Shown here one piece after another: positions 36,525 to 44,296 of a stretch of 64,000 nt of DNA. Every line of letters begins with the position of its first letter. Position 1 is the stretch's first letter. The translations under genes were made by a program, and so were the position numbers. The notes beneath the pieces were generated by a model. That model ran no database searches. It saw only the letters and a list, made by a program, of their open reading frames with translations, and was not told the DNA's origin. Location: the NCBI RefSeq assembly GCF_023283985.1, contig NZ_JAKIKU010000002.1, positions 496,001-560,000 of the forward strand, written 5' to 3'. Origin of the DNA: Shewanella electrodiphila. GTDB taxonomy: Bacteria; Pseudomonadota; Gammaproteobacteria; Enterobacterales; Shewanellaceae.

Positions 36525-37316
36525 TTGAAAGTTTGGACAATAGCTAATCAAAAAGGTGGTGTGGGAAAAACCACGACAGTTGCCAGTCTTGCTGGTGCAT
36601 TAGTTAAGCGTGGAAAGAGGGTGTTGATGATTGATACTGACCCTCACGCTTCACTGGGTTATTATCTCGGTATTGATTCAGAGCAAGTTCCCAGCTCACT
36701 TTATGACATATTCCTGGCTCATAAAAACCTTACACTAGAAGGTGTTGAGAAACACATCGTGCCTACATCAATTGATGGGCTAGATTTAATTCCTGCTACC
36801 ATGGCTTTAGCGACACTCGATAGAGCATTGGGACATCAAGAAGGAATGGGATTGGTACTTCGCAATGTCACCTCATTGCTTGAAGATAAATATGATGTTG
36901 CCATTATTGATTGCCCGCCGATATTAGGGGTATTAATGGTTAATGCACTTGCGGCTAGTCAGCATATTATCATTCCTGTGCAAACAGAGTTTCTAGCGAT
37001 TAAAGGCTTAGAGCGTATGGTAAAAACAATGGGGCTAATGGGGCGTTCTAAAAAAACCTCTTATAGTTTTACTATTTTGCCAACGATGTTTGACCGACGC
37101 ACAAAAGCTTCACCTACAGCGCTTAAGTCCTTAGAAGAAACTTATCCTGATACCTTATGGCCTGATGTTATTCCTGTGGATACTAAGTTTAGGGATGCCA
37201 GTTTAGCCCATGTGCCCGTATCTCACTTTTTCCCAAGCTCACGTGGTATGAAGGCGTACAACCGTTTATTGGATTTCTTGCTCGCGAAGGAGTTTAAGCA
37301 TGTCAAAATCGGTTGA
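36525..37316 (+). CDS. parC: ParA-type ATPase ParC (polar chemotaxis placement)
   Basis: A Soj/ParA-family ATPase of about 263 residues with the deviant Walker A NQKGGVGKTTT, the segment IDTDPHASLG and Walker B IDCPPILG. The gene sits between cheB and a CheW-domain ParP gene. In Vibrio and Shewanella the equivalent ParC recruits chemotaxis arrays to the flagellated pole. The likely start is TTG at 36525 behind GCGAGGCG, giving MKVWTIANQKGG. GTG 36510 is possible but adds a basic extension. It overlaps parP by 17 bases. Confidence 0.88.
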   Translation: MKVWTIANQKGGVGKTTTVASLAGALVKRGKRVLMIDTDPHASLGYYLGIDSEQVPSSLYDIFLAHKNLTLEGVEKHIVPTSIDGLDLIPATMALATLDRALGHQEGMGLVLRNVTSLLEDKYDVAIIDCPPILGVLMVNALAASQHIIIPVQTEFLAIKGLERMVKTMGLMGRSKKTSYSFTILPTMFDRRTKASPTALKSLEETYPDTLWPDVIPVDTKFRDASLAHVPVSHFFPSSRGMKAYNRLLDFLLAKEFKHVKIG

Positions 37317-38379
37317 CGAGACTGTTTTTGATTTTTTCTCTGTTCTACTACAAGAGCCCACTAAAGAGGTTCAAACATCGGCTGAAGATAAGCCAACACC
37401 AACAGCGTCTAACAGTAATTCGGTTAGTTTAAAAAAACAACACAGTAAAACATTCAAAAAACCGAATATAAATAATAGCTTGGGTGCGGTGGTTAAAAAA
37501 GTGGCTCCTCCTCCTCATCAACAAGAAGTCAAAAAAGCGTTTGCTGAGCCTCAAGTCGATAAAGCTTCACTTTCCAAATTGTTGTCGGCTGTGTCAAAGC
37601 CAGAAGTTAAGCAACCTGAAAGCAAGCCTATTCACATTGGCGAAGTCGATTCTGTGGCGTCTGATAAGTCGGCGCAACAAGTTCAAGATGAGATTAAATT
37701 AAAAGCTCAGCAGGTTAGATTGCAACTTGAGAAAGCCGTTGTTCAAGAGTCAACGGTTGATGACGTTAAAATTATATCTTCGCAAAACAATAAAGAACCT
37801 GAAATATCAGCCGATACAAGCTTAGATAAAGCTGAAGTTAATGTCAGTGAAGTTGAGCTTAATGTTGAAGAGCAACATAAATCATCAGTACCACCCAGTA
37901 TTACGGGAAATTTACAAGATGTCCTGGATGATGAGTTTCAAGTTTTATTTTTCAATGTTGCGGGGTTAACCCTAGCTGTACCATTGGTAAGTTTGGGTGG
38001 TATTGTTAAAATAGAACATATAAATCATTTGATTGGCCGCCCTAATTGGTTTTTAGGTGTGCAAACTCGACGTGAACAGAAAGTGAATGTTGTTGATAGT
38101 TGCCGCTGGGTAATGCCTGAAAAATATACTCAAGAATTGGCTGACAGTATAGATTATCAATATCTAGTGATGCTTGAAGACAGTAACTGGGGGCTCGCAT
38201 GCGAATCCTTGGTGAATGCAGTAAGAATAGATAAATCACACGTAAATTGGCGTGAAAAACCTGGTAAGCGCCCTTGGCTTGCTGGTGTAGTAAAAGAACA
38301 AATGTGTGGTATTTTGAACGTGCAAGCGCTTATCGAAATGCTAGATGCAGGATTAGGTTGTCAAGATTCGATTGACTGA
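37300..38379 (+). CDS. parP: ParP-like CheW-domain protein
   Basis: A 359-residue protein. The first 205 residues are Lys/Gln/Pro-rich and likely disordered, and the C-terminal CheW-like domain (about 210-355) contains LFFNVAGLTLAVPLVSLGGIV. In Vibrio, ParP links ParC to CheA and array stability through such a domain. The ATG at 37300 lies in the end of parC; the 17-base overlap implies coupling. cheW follows after 8 bases. Confidence 0.85.
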   Translation: MSKSVDETVFDFFSVLLQEPTKEVQTSAEDKPTPTASNSNSVSLKKQHSKTFKKPNINNSLGAVVKKVAPPPHQQEVKKAFAEPQVDKASLSKLLSAVSKPEVKQPESKPIHIGEVDSVASDKSAQQVQDEIKLKAQQVRLQLEKAVVQESTVDDVKIISSQNNKEPEISADTSLDKAEVNVSEVELNVEEQHKSSVPPSITGNLQDVLDDEFQVLFFNVAGLTLAVPLVSLGGIVKIEHINHLIGRPNWFLGVQTRREQKVNVVDSCRWVMPEKYTQELADSIDYQYLVMLEDSNWGLACESLVNAVRIDKSHVNWREKPGKRPWLAGVVKEQMCGILNVQALIEMLDAGLGCQDSID

Positions 38380-38387
38380 GGTTATTT

Positions 38388-38882
38388 ATGACAGACTCAA
38401 GAAATGTTGCAGCAGTTGCTGCAGGTAAAGAAGATGTAGTACTACAATGGGTGACATTTAAGCTAGATAATGAAACCTACGGTATTAACGTAATGCAAGT
38501 TCAAGAAGTGTTACGTTATACCGAAATAGCGCCAGTGCCAGGTGCACCTTTATATGTACTAGGTATTATTAATCTTCGTGGTAATGTCGTTACCGTCATT
38601 GATACTCGTTCACGATTTGGGTTAGATGCAGCAGAGGTTGATGATTCCTCAAGAATTGTGATCATTGAAGCTGAAAAACAAGTTATCGGTATTTTAGTCG
38701 ATAGTGTTGCTGAAGTGGTTTATCTACGCCGTTCAGAGATTGATAATGCGCCAAATGTCGGTACTGAAGAAAGCGCTAAGTTTATCCAAGGTGTAAGCAA
38801 TCGAGATAACGAACTATTGATTTTGGTCGATTTAGACAAGTTATTATCAGATGATGAATGGGCTGAAATTACCCAGTTATAA
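38388..38882 (+). CDS. cheW: Chemotaxis coupling protein CheW
   Basis: CheW connects receptors to CheA. The 164-residue protein is one CheW domain with WVTFKLDNETYGINVMQVQEV-type start (residues about 21-40) and LYVLGIINLRGNVVTVIDTR. Length is standard. A terminator-like hairpin follows. Confidence 0.95.
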   Translation: MTDSRNVAAVAAGKEDVVLQWVTFKLDNETYGINVMQVQEVLRYTEIAPVPGAPLYVLGIINLRGNVVTVIDTRSRFGLDAAEVDDSSRIVIIEAEKQVIGILVDSVAEVVYLRRSEIDNAPNVGTEESAKFIQGVSNRDNELLILVDLDKLLSDDEWAEITQL

Positions 38883-38901
38883 TGATTTTTGATTGTCGAT
38901 G

Positions 38902-38931
38902 AAAGCCAGCATTATTTTTTGCTGGCTTTTG
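38902..38931 (+). terminator. Terminator after cheW
   Basis: AAAGCCAGC (38902-38910) pairs with GCTGGCTTT (38921-38929) around a T-rich loop, followed by TGTGTTTT. The downstream gene therefore may have its own promoter. Confidence 0.8.
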
Positions 38932-38989
38932 TGTTTTAATACCTTAAATTAAATCCGTTTGATGGAATTGGTATTACTAAGGAAAATAA

Positions 38990-39388
38990 ATGTCGCAAGA
39001 GTTGCTCATTGTTATCGCTGTTTATGTTGTTAGTTGTGCAGTCATTTGGATGTTCTTTAGTAAAAAGACAACAAAACTTCAGAGCAAAGTTGATGCGTTA
39101 ACTGTATTAGTTAAAGAAAACGATCGACAACGTGAAACCGTCAAAAAGGAGCTACAAGAATTGCGCAGTGGCACAATTGGTGTAGGCCGACGAGTGGTAG
39201 AGCTTGAACAGAAAATAGGTAAACAGTCAGAGTTAATTGAAGAGGCAAGCCAGCAAGACCCTCAGTCAAAAATGTACTCTAGAGCGCTTAAGATGGTTGG
39301 GTTAGGTGCTGGAATAGAAGAATTAATGCAAGAGTGTGAGCTACCTAAAGCCGAAGCTGAATTAATTATTCGTTTACATAAAAAATAA
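38990..39388 (+). CDS. DUF2802-type membrane-anchored coiled-coil protein
   Basis: A 132-residue protein with one N-terminal membrane segment (about 3-22), a coiled-coil middle and a C-terminal helical DUF2802-like domain (SRALKMVGLGAGIEELMQECELPKAEAELI, residues about 97-126). Such genes follow cheW in other polar flagellates such as Pseudomonas. The function is unknown; the C-terminal part resembles a small DNA-binding helix-turn-helix in layout only. The ATG follows ACTAAGGAAAATAA. Confidence 0.8.
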   Translation: MSQELLIVIAVYVVSCAVIWMFFSKKTTKLQSKVDALTVLVKENDRQRETVKKELQELRSGTIGVGRRVVELEQKIGKQSELIEEASQQDPQSKMYSRALKMVGLGAGIEELMQECELPKAEAELIIRLHKK

Positions 39389-39418
39389 TGCCGTTAAGCA
39401 ACTTATACATTGGTGAGT

Positions 39419-39718
39419 TTAGGCTTTGTCGATAATTTTGTGGTGTAAGTTGTTCCATTGCTCAGGGAATTTACCATCGAGCATATAAACAAATGCAATA
39501 AGCTCTGCAATTAACGTGTAGAGTTCTTCTGGGACTTCATCACGGAGTTCGAGTAACTGTAAAAAGTGACTGAGATGCTCATCTTGATGAATATATACCC
39601 CGGCTTCTTTAGCTAATGAGATAATTTCTTCAGCCACCAAATCTTTGCCTGTTGCTGTAATCGTTGGTGCACTATTACCATCAAAACTTAATGCTACAGC
39701 CTTTTTTACGTCAGTCAT
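39419..39718 (-). CDS. flhX: Free-standing FlhB C-domain protein FlhX
   Basis: A 99-residue protein that aligns with only the part of FlhB lying after the cleavage site: AVALSFDGN against AVAVKYDVS, then AGVYIHQDEHLSHFL against EVPIVSAPPLARAI, then VPEELYTLIAELIAFVY against VPEGLFTAVAQILAYVF. It has no membrane segments and no NPTH site. Such FlhX proteins occur in several bacteria and can take part in the export switch. The start is ATG at 39718; seven earlier codons are open. It lies 26 bases after the FliK-like gene, same strand, so both are probably one transcript. Confidence 0.88.
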   Translation of the reverse strand: MTDVKKAVALSFDGNSAPTITATGKDLVAEEIISLAKEAGVYIHQDEHLSHFLQLLELRDEVPEELYTLIAELIAFVYMLDGKFPEQWNNLHHKIIDKA

Positions 39719-39744
39719 CTTAAATACCTTAAATATCAATTGGG

Positions 39745-41829
39745 TTAAGCATTGGTTTTGACCAAGTAATGATCGCCTGGTAAAAGAGTGGGGGGGACAT
39801 GGTCAACCAAGGTCGATATTTCTCTTGCTTGTAACCCTGCTTGTTGGATTTTATCCATTAAAGAGGCTTGGAATTGCTCAACCTTAGATAATACTTGGGT
39901 GTCATTGCCTGTGAATGTGAGGTCTAAGTATTCCCCTTGTTTATGCGCCATGACTAGAATAGGTCCTTGGGCTAAATTAAACTTAAGCTGCAGTCGCCAG
40001 TTTTGTTGTTTGTCTTCATTATCTTCACCTGGTTGTTTTTCGAACTTCCCTTCTAGCTGCTCGTCTCTTTGCCCTATTGAATAGGGTAAAGCAAAATACC
40101 AAGTTAAGTTTTGGTTAGCATCACTGCTTTGTTGATAAAGCGAAATGCTACTAGCCAGTTTTCCCATTGATTCAAGGCTGCCTGCTTTATCTAAAGCCGA
40201 TAATAGCTGCGGCGCAAGTGATGCAGGCTTGGCTATCTTTTGTTGCAGTTTTGCCATGTATGACTGTAAGCGCGGGCTTATGGATGTATTTTTTGCTGTT
40301 AGTTTAAAACCGAGTAAAAGCTGAAATAATGTGGTGATAGCTCCACCTGAAAGGTTGATATTAGCTGGCGTGGTTTGAGCCAGATTTAAACTCGTCAGAC
40401 TTTTGAGTTCAGCTTTAAGTAATGAAGGATTGGCAAGTTCAGTTAACGGCGATAGATCCAAACTTGGGATCAGTTTTATAAGTTGAGATGCTAGGTTTTG
40501 TTGAACTTCACTAGTTGCCTTTTGTATTGGCATCGCTCCAGCTTTAGATAAGTTTTGATTCAATACCTCAAAAGGTGATTTAACTGTCCCCCCAGGCTTG
40601 CTTAACTCAGACGTAAGGGGGCTTGGGTTGAGTTTTGAGATGAGTAACTTAACTTCGTTTACTTGTTTCTCAGCCAATACACTTTCGGGTTTTAGTAAGT
40701 TTTGATTAACCAGTGTTTGTAATTGTTTAAACTGACTTTTAGTTAAGCTGTTATGGCCATTGTTTTGATGTGCCAATTGTTGAATAAGTTGCTGGCTTAA
40801 TTGTTCAAGGCGTTGAGCAGTAAAAGGCTGTTGTACAAGCGCATTGATATTTTGTGGTAATTGACGATTCAACTCGCTGGTAATTGGCTTATTTCCTACT
40901 AAATACGGGCTTTTTTCATTAACCAAGGGTATGCGTTCAAGGTTTTTTAAATATTGCGTTAATAATTGAACAGGCTCGTGTTTACTGAACACCATGTTAC
41001 CCAATTGTGGTTTAACTTGTGTAACAGGAACATTGTTTGTAGGGCTTAGCGACACATTGTCGATTAACTTTATTGGGCTCAAGCTTAGTTGAAGTTGACC
41101 TGCTAATTGAGTCACTGTAGCAAGGTTAAGCCCTGATGGCAGTTTAGTTAAAGACGACACTATCACATTCGTGCCATTTTCAAACATTAGCCGGTTTGCA
41201 TTTAACTCAACTAAAGGTAAAGGGTACCCTTGAGGGCGTGTGGCTAATGCTAACAGTTGTTGCGATGTTACCCCGTTTGATTGTGCTAAGTTAACAATCT
41301 CTGTGGGTAGTTTTAACTTGATGGCTTGAGACACTAATACCAATTGAGCTGAAAGCTGCTCGCTAGAAGTGTTAATTTTGTGAGAAACGATGTTTTGAAG
41401 CTGACTAATACTGTCAGTACTCAACAGCCCCTTAGCACCCATTTGGATCAGTTTGATTATTTGTTCATTGGCTTTAAATTGAAAATTATTGCCTTCAATA
41501 GTGATAGAGACGATTGCAGGTTTTTGGTTAAAGCTATCATCCGTTTTAGATAAGTTGGCCGAAGTGCTTGGCGTATTAATAAGCATTTTAACGGGTAATA
41601 ATACTGCATTGGCTGGCAATGTACTGGAGTTATCTTTAACAGGCGATTGAGCTACAGATGTTTGTTCAGCGGGGCTAGATACATTTGAATTAGTCCCTTG
41701 ATAGTTGAGCTGCGCTGTTTTGCTATTTGTATTCACTGTCGATTTTAAGACATGAGAAGCTTGCGAGTCTAACTTGGAGGTTTTAGACGCCGGTTTGTCA
41801 GTCGATGTTGGCAGTTTCATTGATGTCAT
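39745..41829 (-). CDS. FliK-like protein with C-terminal hook-length control domain
   Basis: A 694-residue protein rich in Gln, Leu, Ser and Asn, largely helical and low in charge. The last 120 residues resemble the FliK C-terminal domain (WRLQLKFNLAQGPILVMAHKQGEYLDLTFTGND). It is longer than the genuine FliK (536 residues, 19008-20618) and differs in composition. It is followed by flhX. No signal peptide is present. The start is ATG 41829 or ATG 41820. I infer a role in export switching or in regulating it; whether it acts as a ruler is unknown. Confidence 0.8.
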   Translation of the reverse strand: MTSMKLPTSTDKPASKTSKLDSQASHVLKSTVNTNSKTAQLNYQGTNSNVSSPAEQTSVAQSPVKDNSSTLPANAVLLPVKMLINTPSTSANLSKTDDSFNQKPAIVSITIEGNNFQFKANEQIIKLIQMGAKGLLSTDSISQLQNIVSHKINTSSEQLSAQLVLVSQAIKLKLPTEIVNLAQSNGVTSQQLLALATRPQGYPLPLVELNANRLMFENGTNVIVSSLTKLPSGLNLATVTQLAGQLQLSLSPIKLIDNVSLSPTNNVPVTQVKPQLGNMVFSKHEPVQLLTQYLKNLERIPLVNEKSPYLVGNKPITSELNRQLPQNINALVQQPFTAQRLEQLSQQLIQQLAHQNNGHNSLTKSQFKQLQTLVNQNLLKPESVLAEKQVNEVKLLISKLNPSPLTSELSKPGGTVKSPFEVLNQNLSKAGAMPIQKATSEVQQNLASQLIKLIPSLDLSPLTELANPSLLKAELKSLTSLNLAQTTPANINLSGGAITTLFQLLLGFKLTAKNTSISPRLQSYMAKLQQKIAKPASLAPQLLSALDKAGSLESMGKLASSISLYQQSSDANQNLTWYFALPYSIGQRDEQLEGKFEKQPGEDNEDKQQNWRLQLKFNLAQGPILVMAHKQGEYLDLTFTGNDTQVLSKVEQFQASLMDKIQQAGLQAREISTLVDHVPPTLLPGDHYLVKTNA

Positions 41830-42157
41830 TTTAAATCTACTATCACCTTTAAATATGTTCTATTACAAATTAATTGTTGATCTATCAAGCTTCAGCAGTA
41901 TTCTTAGCGATAATGCTTAACAAGACTCCCTGAGTGTAATTCGCTTAATACCAACCTTTATCGACTTGCAGTAATCAAGCTTTAACGTTTTGGGTTAATT
42001 ACTATTATTTGCAACTTATGGTTTATAGGTTTGCTCTTGGGTTAATTATTGAATCAATTTTCTGTATTAGATAGTGATTCAGTAAAGTGGGTTAAACGTA
42101 TTAGTACTATATTTATTGTAAAACGTTTACATAAATTGTTCCCGTAAAGAGAGATGT
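41830..42157. other. Divergent intergenic region, FliK-like gene / mlaA (328 bp)
   Basis: The region separates two divergent genes and must hold both promoters. The only clear signal is a palindrome at 42117-42131 near mlaA. A GG-N10-GC match on the minus strand (41943-41956) is too degenerate to accept. No open frame is supported. Confidence 0.4.
42117..42131. promoter_or_regulatory. Palindrome upstream of mlaA
   Basis: TGTAAA and TTTACA arms are separated by 3 bases (ACG). The palindrome lies 26 bases before the mlaA start, a place suited to an operator or 5' leader element. The arms equal a TyrR half-site, but the TyrR spacing is 6, so it is not a TyrR box. Confidence 0.35.
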
Positions 42158-42937
42158 ATGAAGTATAAATGGATGTTACTTTCTTTGTTGTTGGGTTGCT
42201 TTTCTGCATCAATTCATGCCGAAGAAATCGCTGTCAGTGAAGCGAGCCAAAAGCCTACAATAGAGATGGTCTATAATGACCCACGGGATCCGATTGAAGG
42301 GTTTAACCGTGCAATGTGGGACTTCAATTATCTTATTTTAGATAAGCATTTATTCCGCCCTATTGCTCATGGATACAATGATTATCTCCCATCACCTGTT
42401 AAGTCTGGCGTCAATAATTTTGTACGTAATTTTGAAGAACCTAGCTCATTAGTTAATAACGCTTTACAAGGTAAGTGGGGGTGGGCTGCCAATGCTGGTG
42501 GACGCTTTACTGTTAACACCACACTAGGACTATTAGGGGTTGTTGATGTTGCTGACATGATGGGCATGGTCAGAAAACAGGATGATTTCAATGAAGTCTT
42601 AGGCTATTACGGCGTGCCTAACGGACCGTATTTTATGGCACCATTTTTTGGACCATATGTGACAAGAGAACTCGCGACAGATTGGGTTGATGGTCTATAC
42701 TTTCCGTTATCAGAGTTCTTGTTGTGGCAATCTATTTTAAAATGGGGATTAAAGAATCTTGATTCCCGTGCTTCCGCTATTGATCAAGAACGCTTATTAG
42801 ATAATGCGCTTGATCCATATACCTTTGTCAAAGAAGCTTATTTTCAACATATGGATTACAAAGTTTATGATGGCAATGTGCCAACTAAACAAGATGACGA
42901 TGAGTTACTCGAAGAATATCTATCAGAACTTGAGTAA
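42158..42937 (+). CDS. mlaA: Outer-membrane lipid asymmetry lipoprotein MlaA (VacJ)
   Basis: MlaA removes misplaced phospholipids from the outer leaflet of the outer membrane and hands them to MlaC. The 259-residue protein has a signal peptide with lipobox LLGC (Cys14), then the family segments DPIEGFNRAMWDFN, FRPIAHGYNDYLP, GRFTVNTTLGLLGVVDVA and GPYFMAPFFGP. Length is normal. The acidic C-terminal tail is typical. The ATG follows AAAGAGAGATGT. Confidence 0.93.
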   Translation: MKYKWMLLSLLLGCFSASIHAEEIAVSEASQKPTIEMVYNDPRDPIEGFNRAMWDFNYLILDKHLFRPIAHGYNDYLPSPVKSGVNNFVRNFEEPSSLVNNALQGKWGWAANAGGRFTVNTTLGLLGVVDVADMMGMVRKQDDFNEVLGYYGVPNGPYFMAPFFGPYVTRELATDWVDGLYFPLSEFLLWQSILKWGLKNLDSRASAIDQERLLDNALDPYTFVKEAYFQHMDYKVYDGNVPTKQDDDELLEEYLSELE

Positions 42938-42988
42938 CACTGCCGAAGCCTGACAACGTCTTCGGCAGTTAGCTGCCTAAGGAGTGGT

Positions 42989-44134
42989 ATGGCATTAACA
43001 GATGTCTCAGTGCTTTTAGTTGAAGATGATTCAGTATTTAGACAATTATTGGCTGACTTTTTAATCCAACAAGGTGCGGTTGTATTCGAAGCTTGTGATG
43101 GCGACGAAGGGGTGAGTGAGTTTCAATCACATACCGTAGATGTTGTTATTGCCGATTTGAGTATGCCAAGGCTTGGTGGACTTGGCATGTTAAAACAAAT
43201 TCTTAAAATAAACCCCGCAATTCCTTCGATTGTTATTTCTGGCAATAATGTTATGGCTGATGTTGTTGAAGCGCTGAGATACGGTGCGAGTGATTATCTG
43301 GTTAAACCTGTTGCAGATTTAAAGATTATTGAACAAGCAATAGAACAAGCTATCTCTCCAGCTAATACCGACTTAGGCGCTATCGATTTTAGTGATAGTC
43401 ACGCTGTAATTAACTCCGCTGCCAATATGAGCCAAGATTTATCCTATCAAGAGTTAGCAGATAACTTTACCCTACTTGAACACAACGCAGAAGCGGCTAA
43501 AAGTGTTCAACAGCAATTATTTCCAGCGTCTAATGTGAGTTATCCTACCGCTCAGATCCATTATAGCTTGTGTAAAAACAGTGACGTCAGCGCTTATTTT
43601 ATTGATTCAACCATGGTGGGTGATAACCATTTAATTATGTATATGGCGCATTTTCATCCTGAAGATAATCGCGCCGCATTTGGATGTGTATTACTCAGAA
43701 GCTTCGTTAATCAGAAGTTGAAACTGTTTCGTAATGGTTTGAGCACCACGTTAGTCGAACCATTTAGTATGTTGAGCTATCTCAATGACAGGATGGTTAA
43801 CTCTGGCTTAAACCTCTATGTAGATATTGTGTATGTGGCTGTCGAGTTAACTCACTACAGAGCTGCGATAGGGCAGGCTGGTGGAGGTTTACGATGTTAT
43901 TTGAGAAATGGCACAGGGTTGGCTCCGCTTGCTATTTCAGAGTCTTTACAGCTCGGTACAGTTGAGTGGAATAAACCTAGCATGCAGTTTAGAACCTTAA
44001 TGCCAAATGAGAAAATTTGTATCGCCAGTAATATATCTCATCATCGCAACCGCTTAATGAATAACCAATTTGATGGTTTGTTTTATGATGAAGAATTACC
44101 TGCTGGTGGTTTTATTGAATTAGAATTCGTTTAA
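42989..44134 (+). CDS. rssB: RssB-like response regulator with degenerate PP2C domain
   Basis: The 381-residue protein has a receiver (residues 5-120; E12, D13, D14, acceptor D56, Lys in YLVKPV), a helical linker, and a C-terminal PP2C/SpoIIE-like domain (about 190-375). In active PP2C enzymes metal-binding Asp occurs in a GGDxxD motif and a DxxGHG motif. Here these places read VSAYFID and MAHFHPED, so most catalytic acids appear lost. That is the state of E. coli RssB, the adaptor that delivers sigma-S to ClpXP. The RssB call is inferred from architecture; a CrsR-type regulator acting on an anti-sigma pathway is the alternative. The ATG follows TAAGGAGTGGT. Confidence 0.75.
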   Translation: MALTDVSVLLVEDDSVFRQLLADFLIQQGAVVFEACDGDEGVSEFQSHTVDVVIADLSMPRLGGLGMLKQILKINPAIPSIVISGNNVMADVVEALRYGASDYLVKPVADLKIIEQAIEQAISPANTDLGAIDFSDSHAVINSAANMSQDLSYQELADNFTLLEHNAEAAKSVQQQLFPASNVSYPTAQIHYSLCKNSDVSAYFIDSTMVGDNHLIMYMAHFHPEDNRAAFGCVLLRSFVNQKLKLFRNGLSTTLVEPFSMLSYLNDRMVNSGLNLYVDIVYVAVELTHYRAAIGQAGGGLRCYLRNGTGLAPLAISESLQLGTVEWNKPSMQFRTLMPNEKICIASNISHHRNRLMNNQFDGLFYDEELPAGGFIELEFV

Positions 44135-44160
44135 TTATCTTCGTTTAATTATCTTCGTTT
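44126..44160. repeat. 14-bp tandem repeat across the rssB stop
   Basis: The unit TTCGTTTAATTATC occurs twice in full (44126-44139, 44140-44153) and half a third time (to 44160). The rssB stop codon lies in the first copy. Copies are identical, so the duplication is recent or prone to slip. Confidence 0.85.
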
Positions 44161-44249
44161 GAAGGCTAAACGCCTGTACTTGATAGGTTTATTCGCTTAT
44201 CAAAGATAACGTTAATAGGGTATTGGATAAAATCACAAACAATAATTCA

Positions 44250-44275
44250 AAAAAACCTCGCAATTGCGAGGTTTT
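44250..44275 (-). terminator. Terminator of the peptide transporter gene
   Basis: AAAACCTCGC (44252-44261), loop AATT, GCGAGGTTTT (44266-44275). On the minus strand a run of T follows, so it ends the dtp transcript. It can also act on rssB read from the other side. Confidence 0.9.
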
Positions 44276-44296
44276 AGTCAGCGTTAATCTAACAAA

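Noticed and set aside
41943..41956. GG-N10-GC pattern on the minus strand before the FliK-like gene
   Set aside because: Only the invariant dinucleotides match; the flanking -24 and -12 bases do not.
42117..42131. TyrR box before mlaA
   Set aside because: The arms match a TyrR half-site but the spacer is 3 bases instead of 6.
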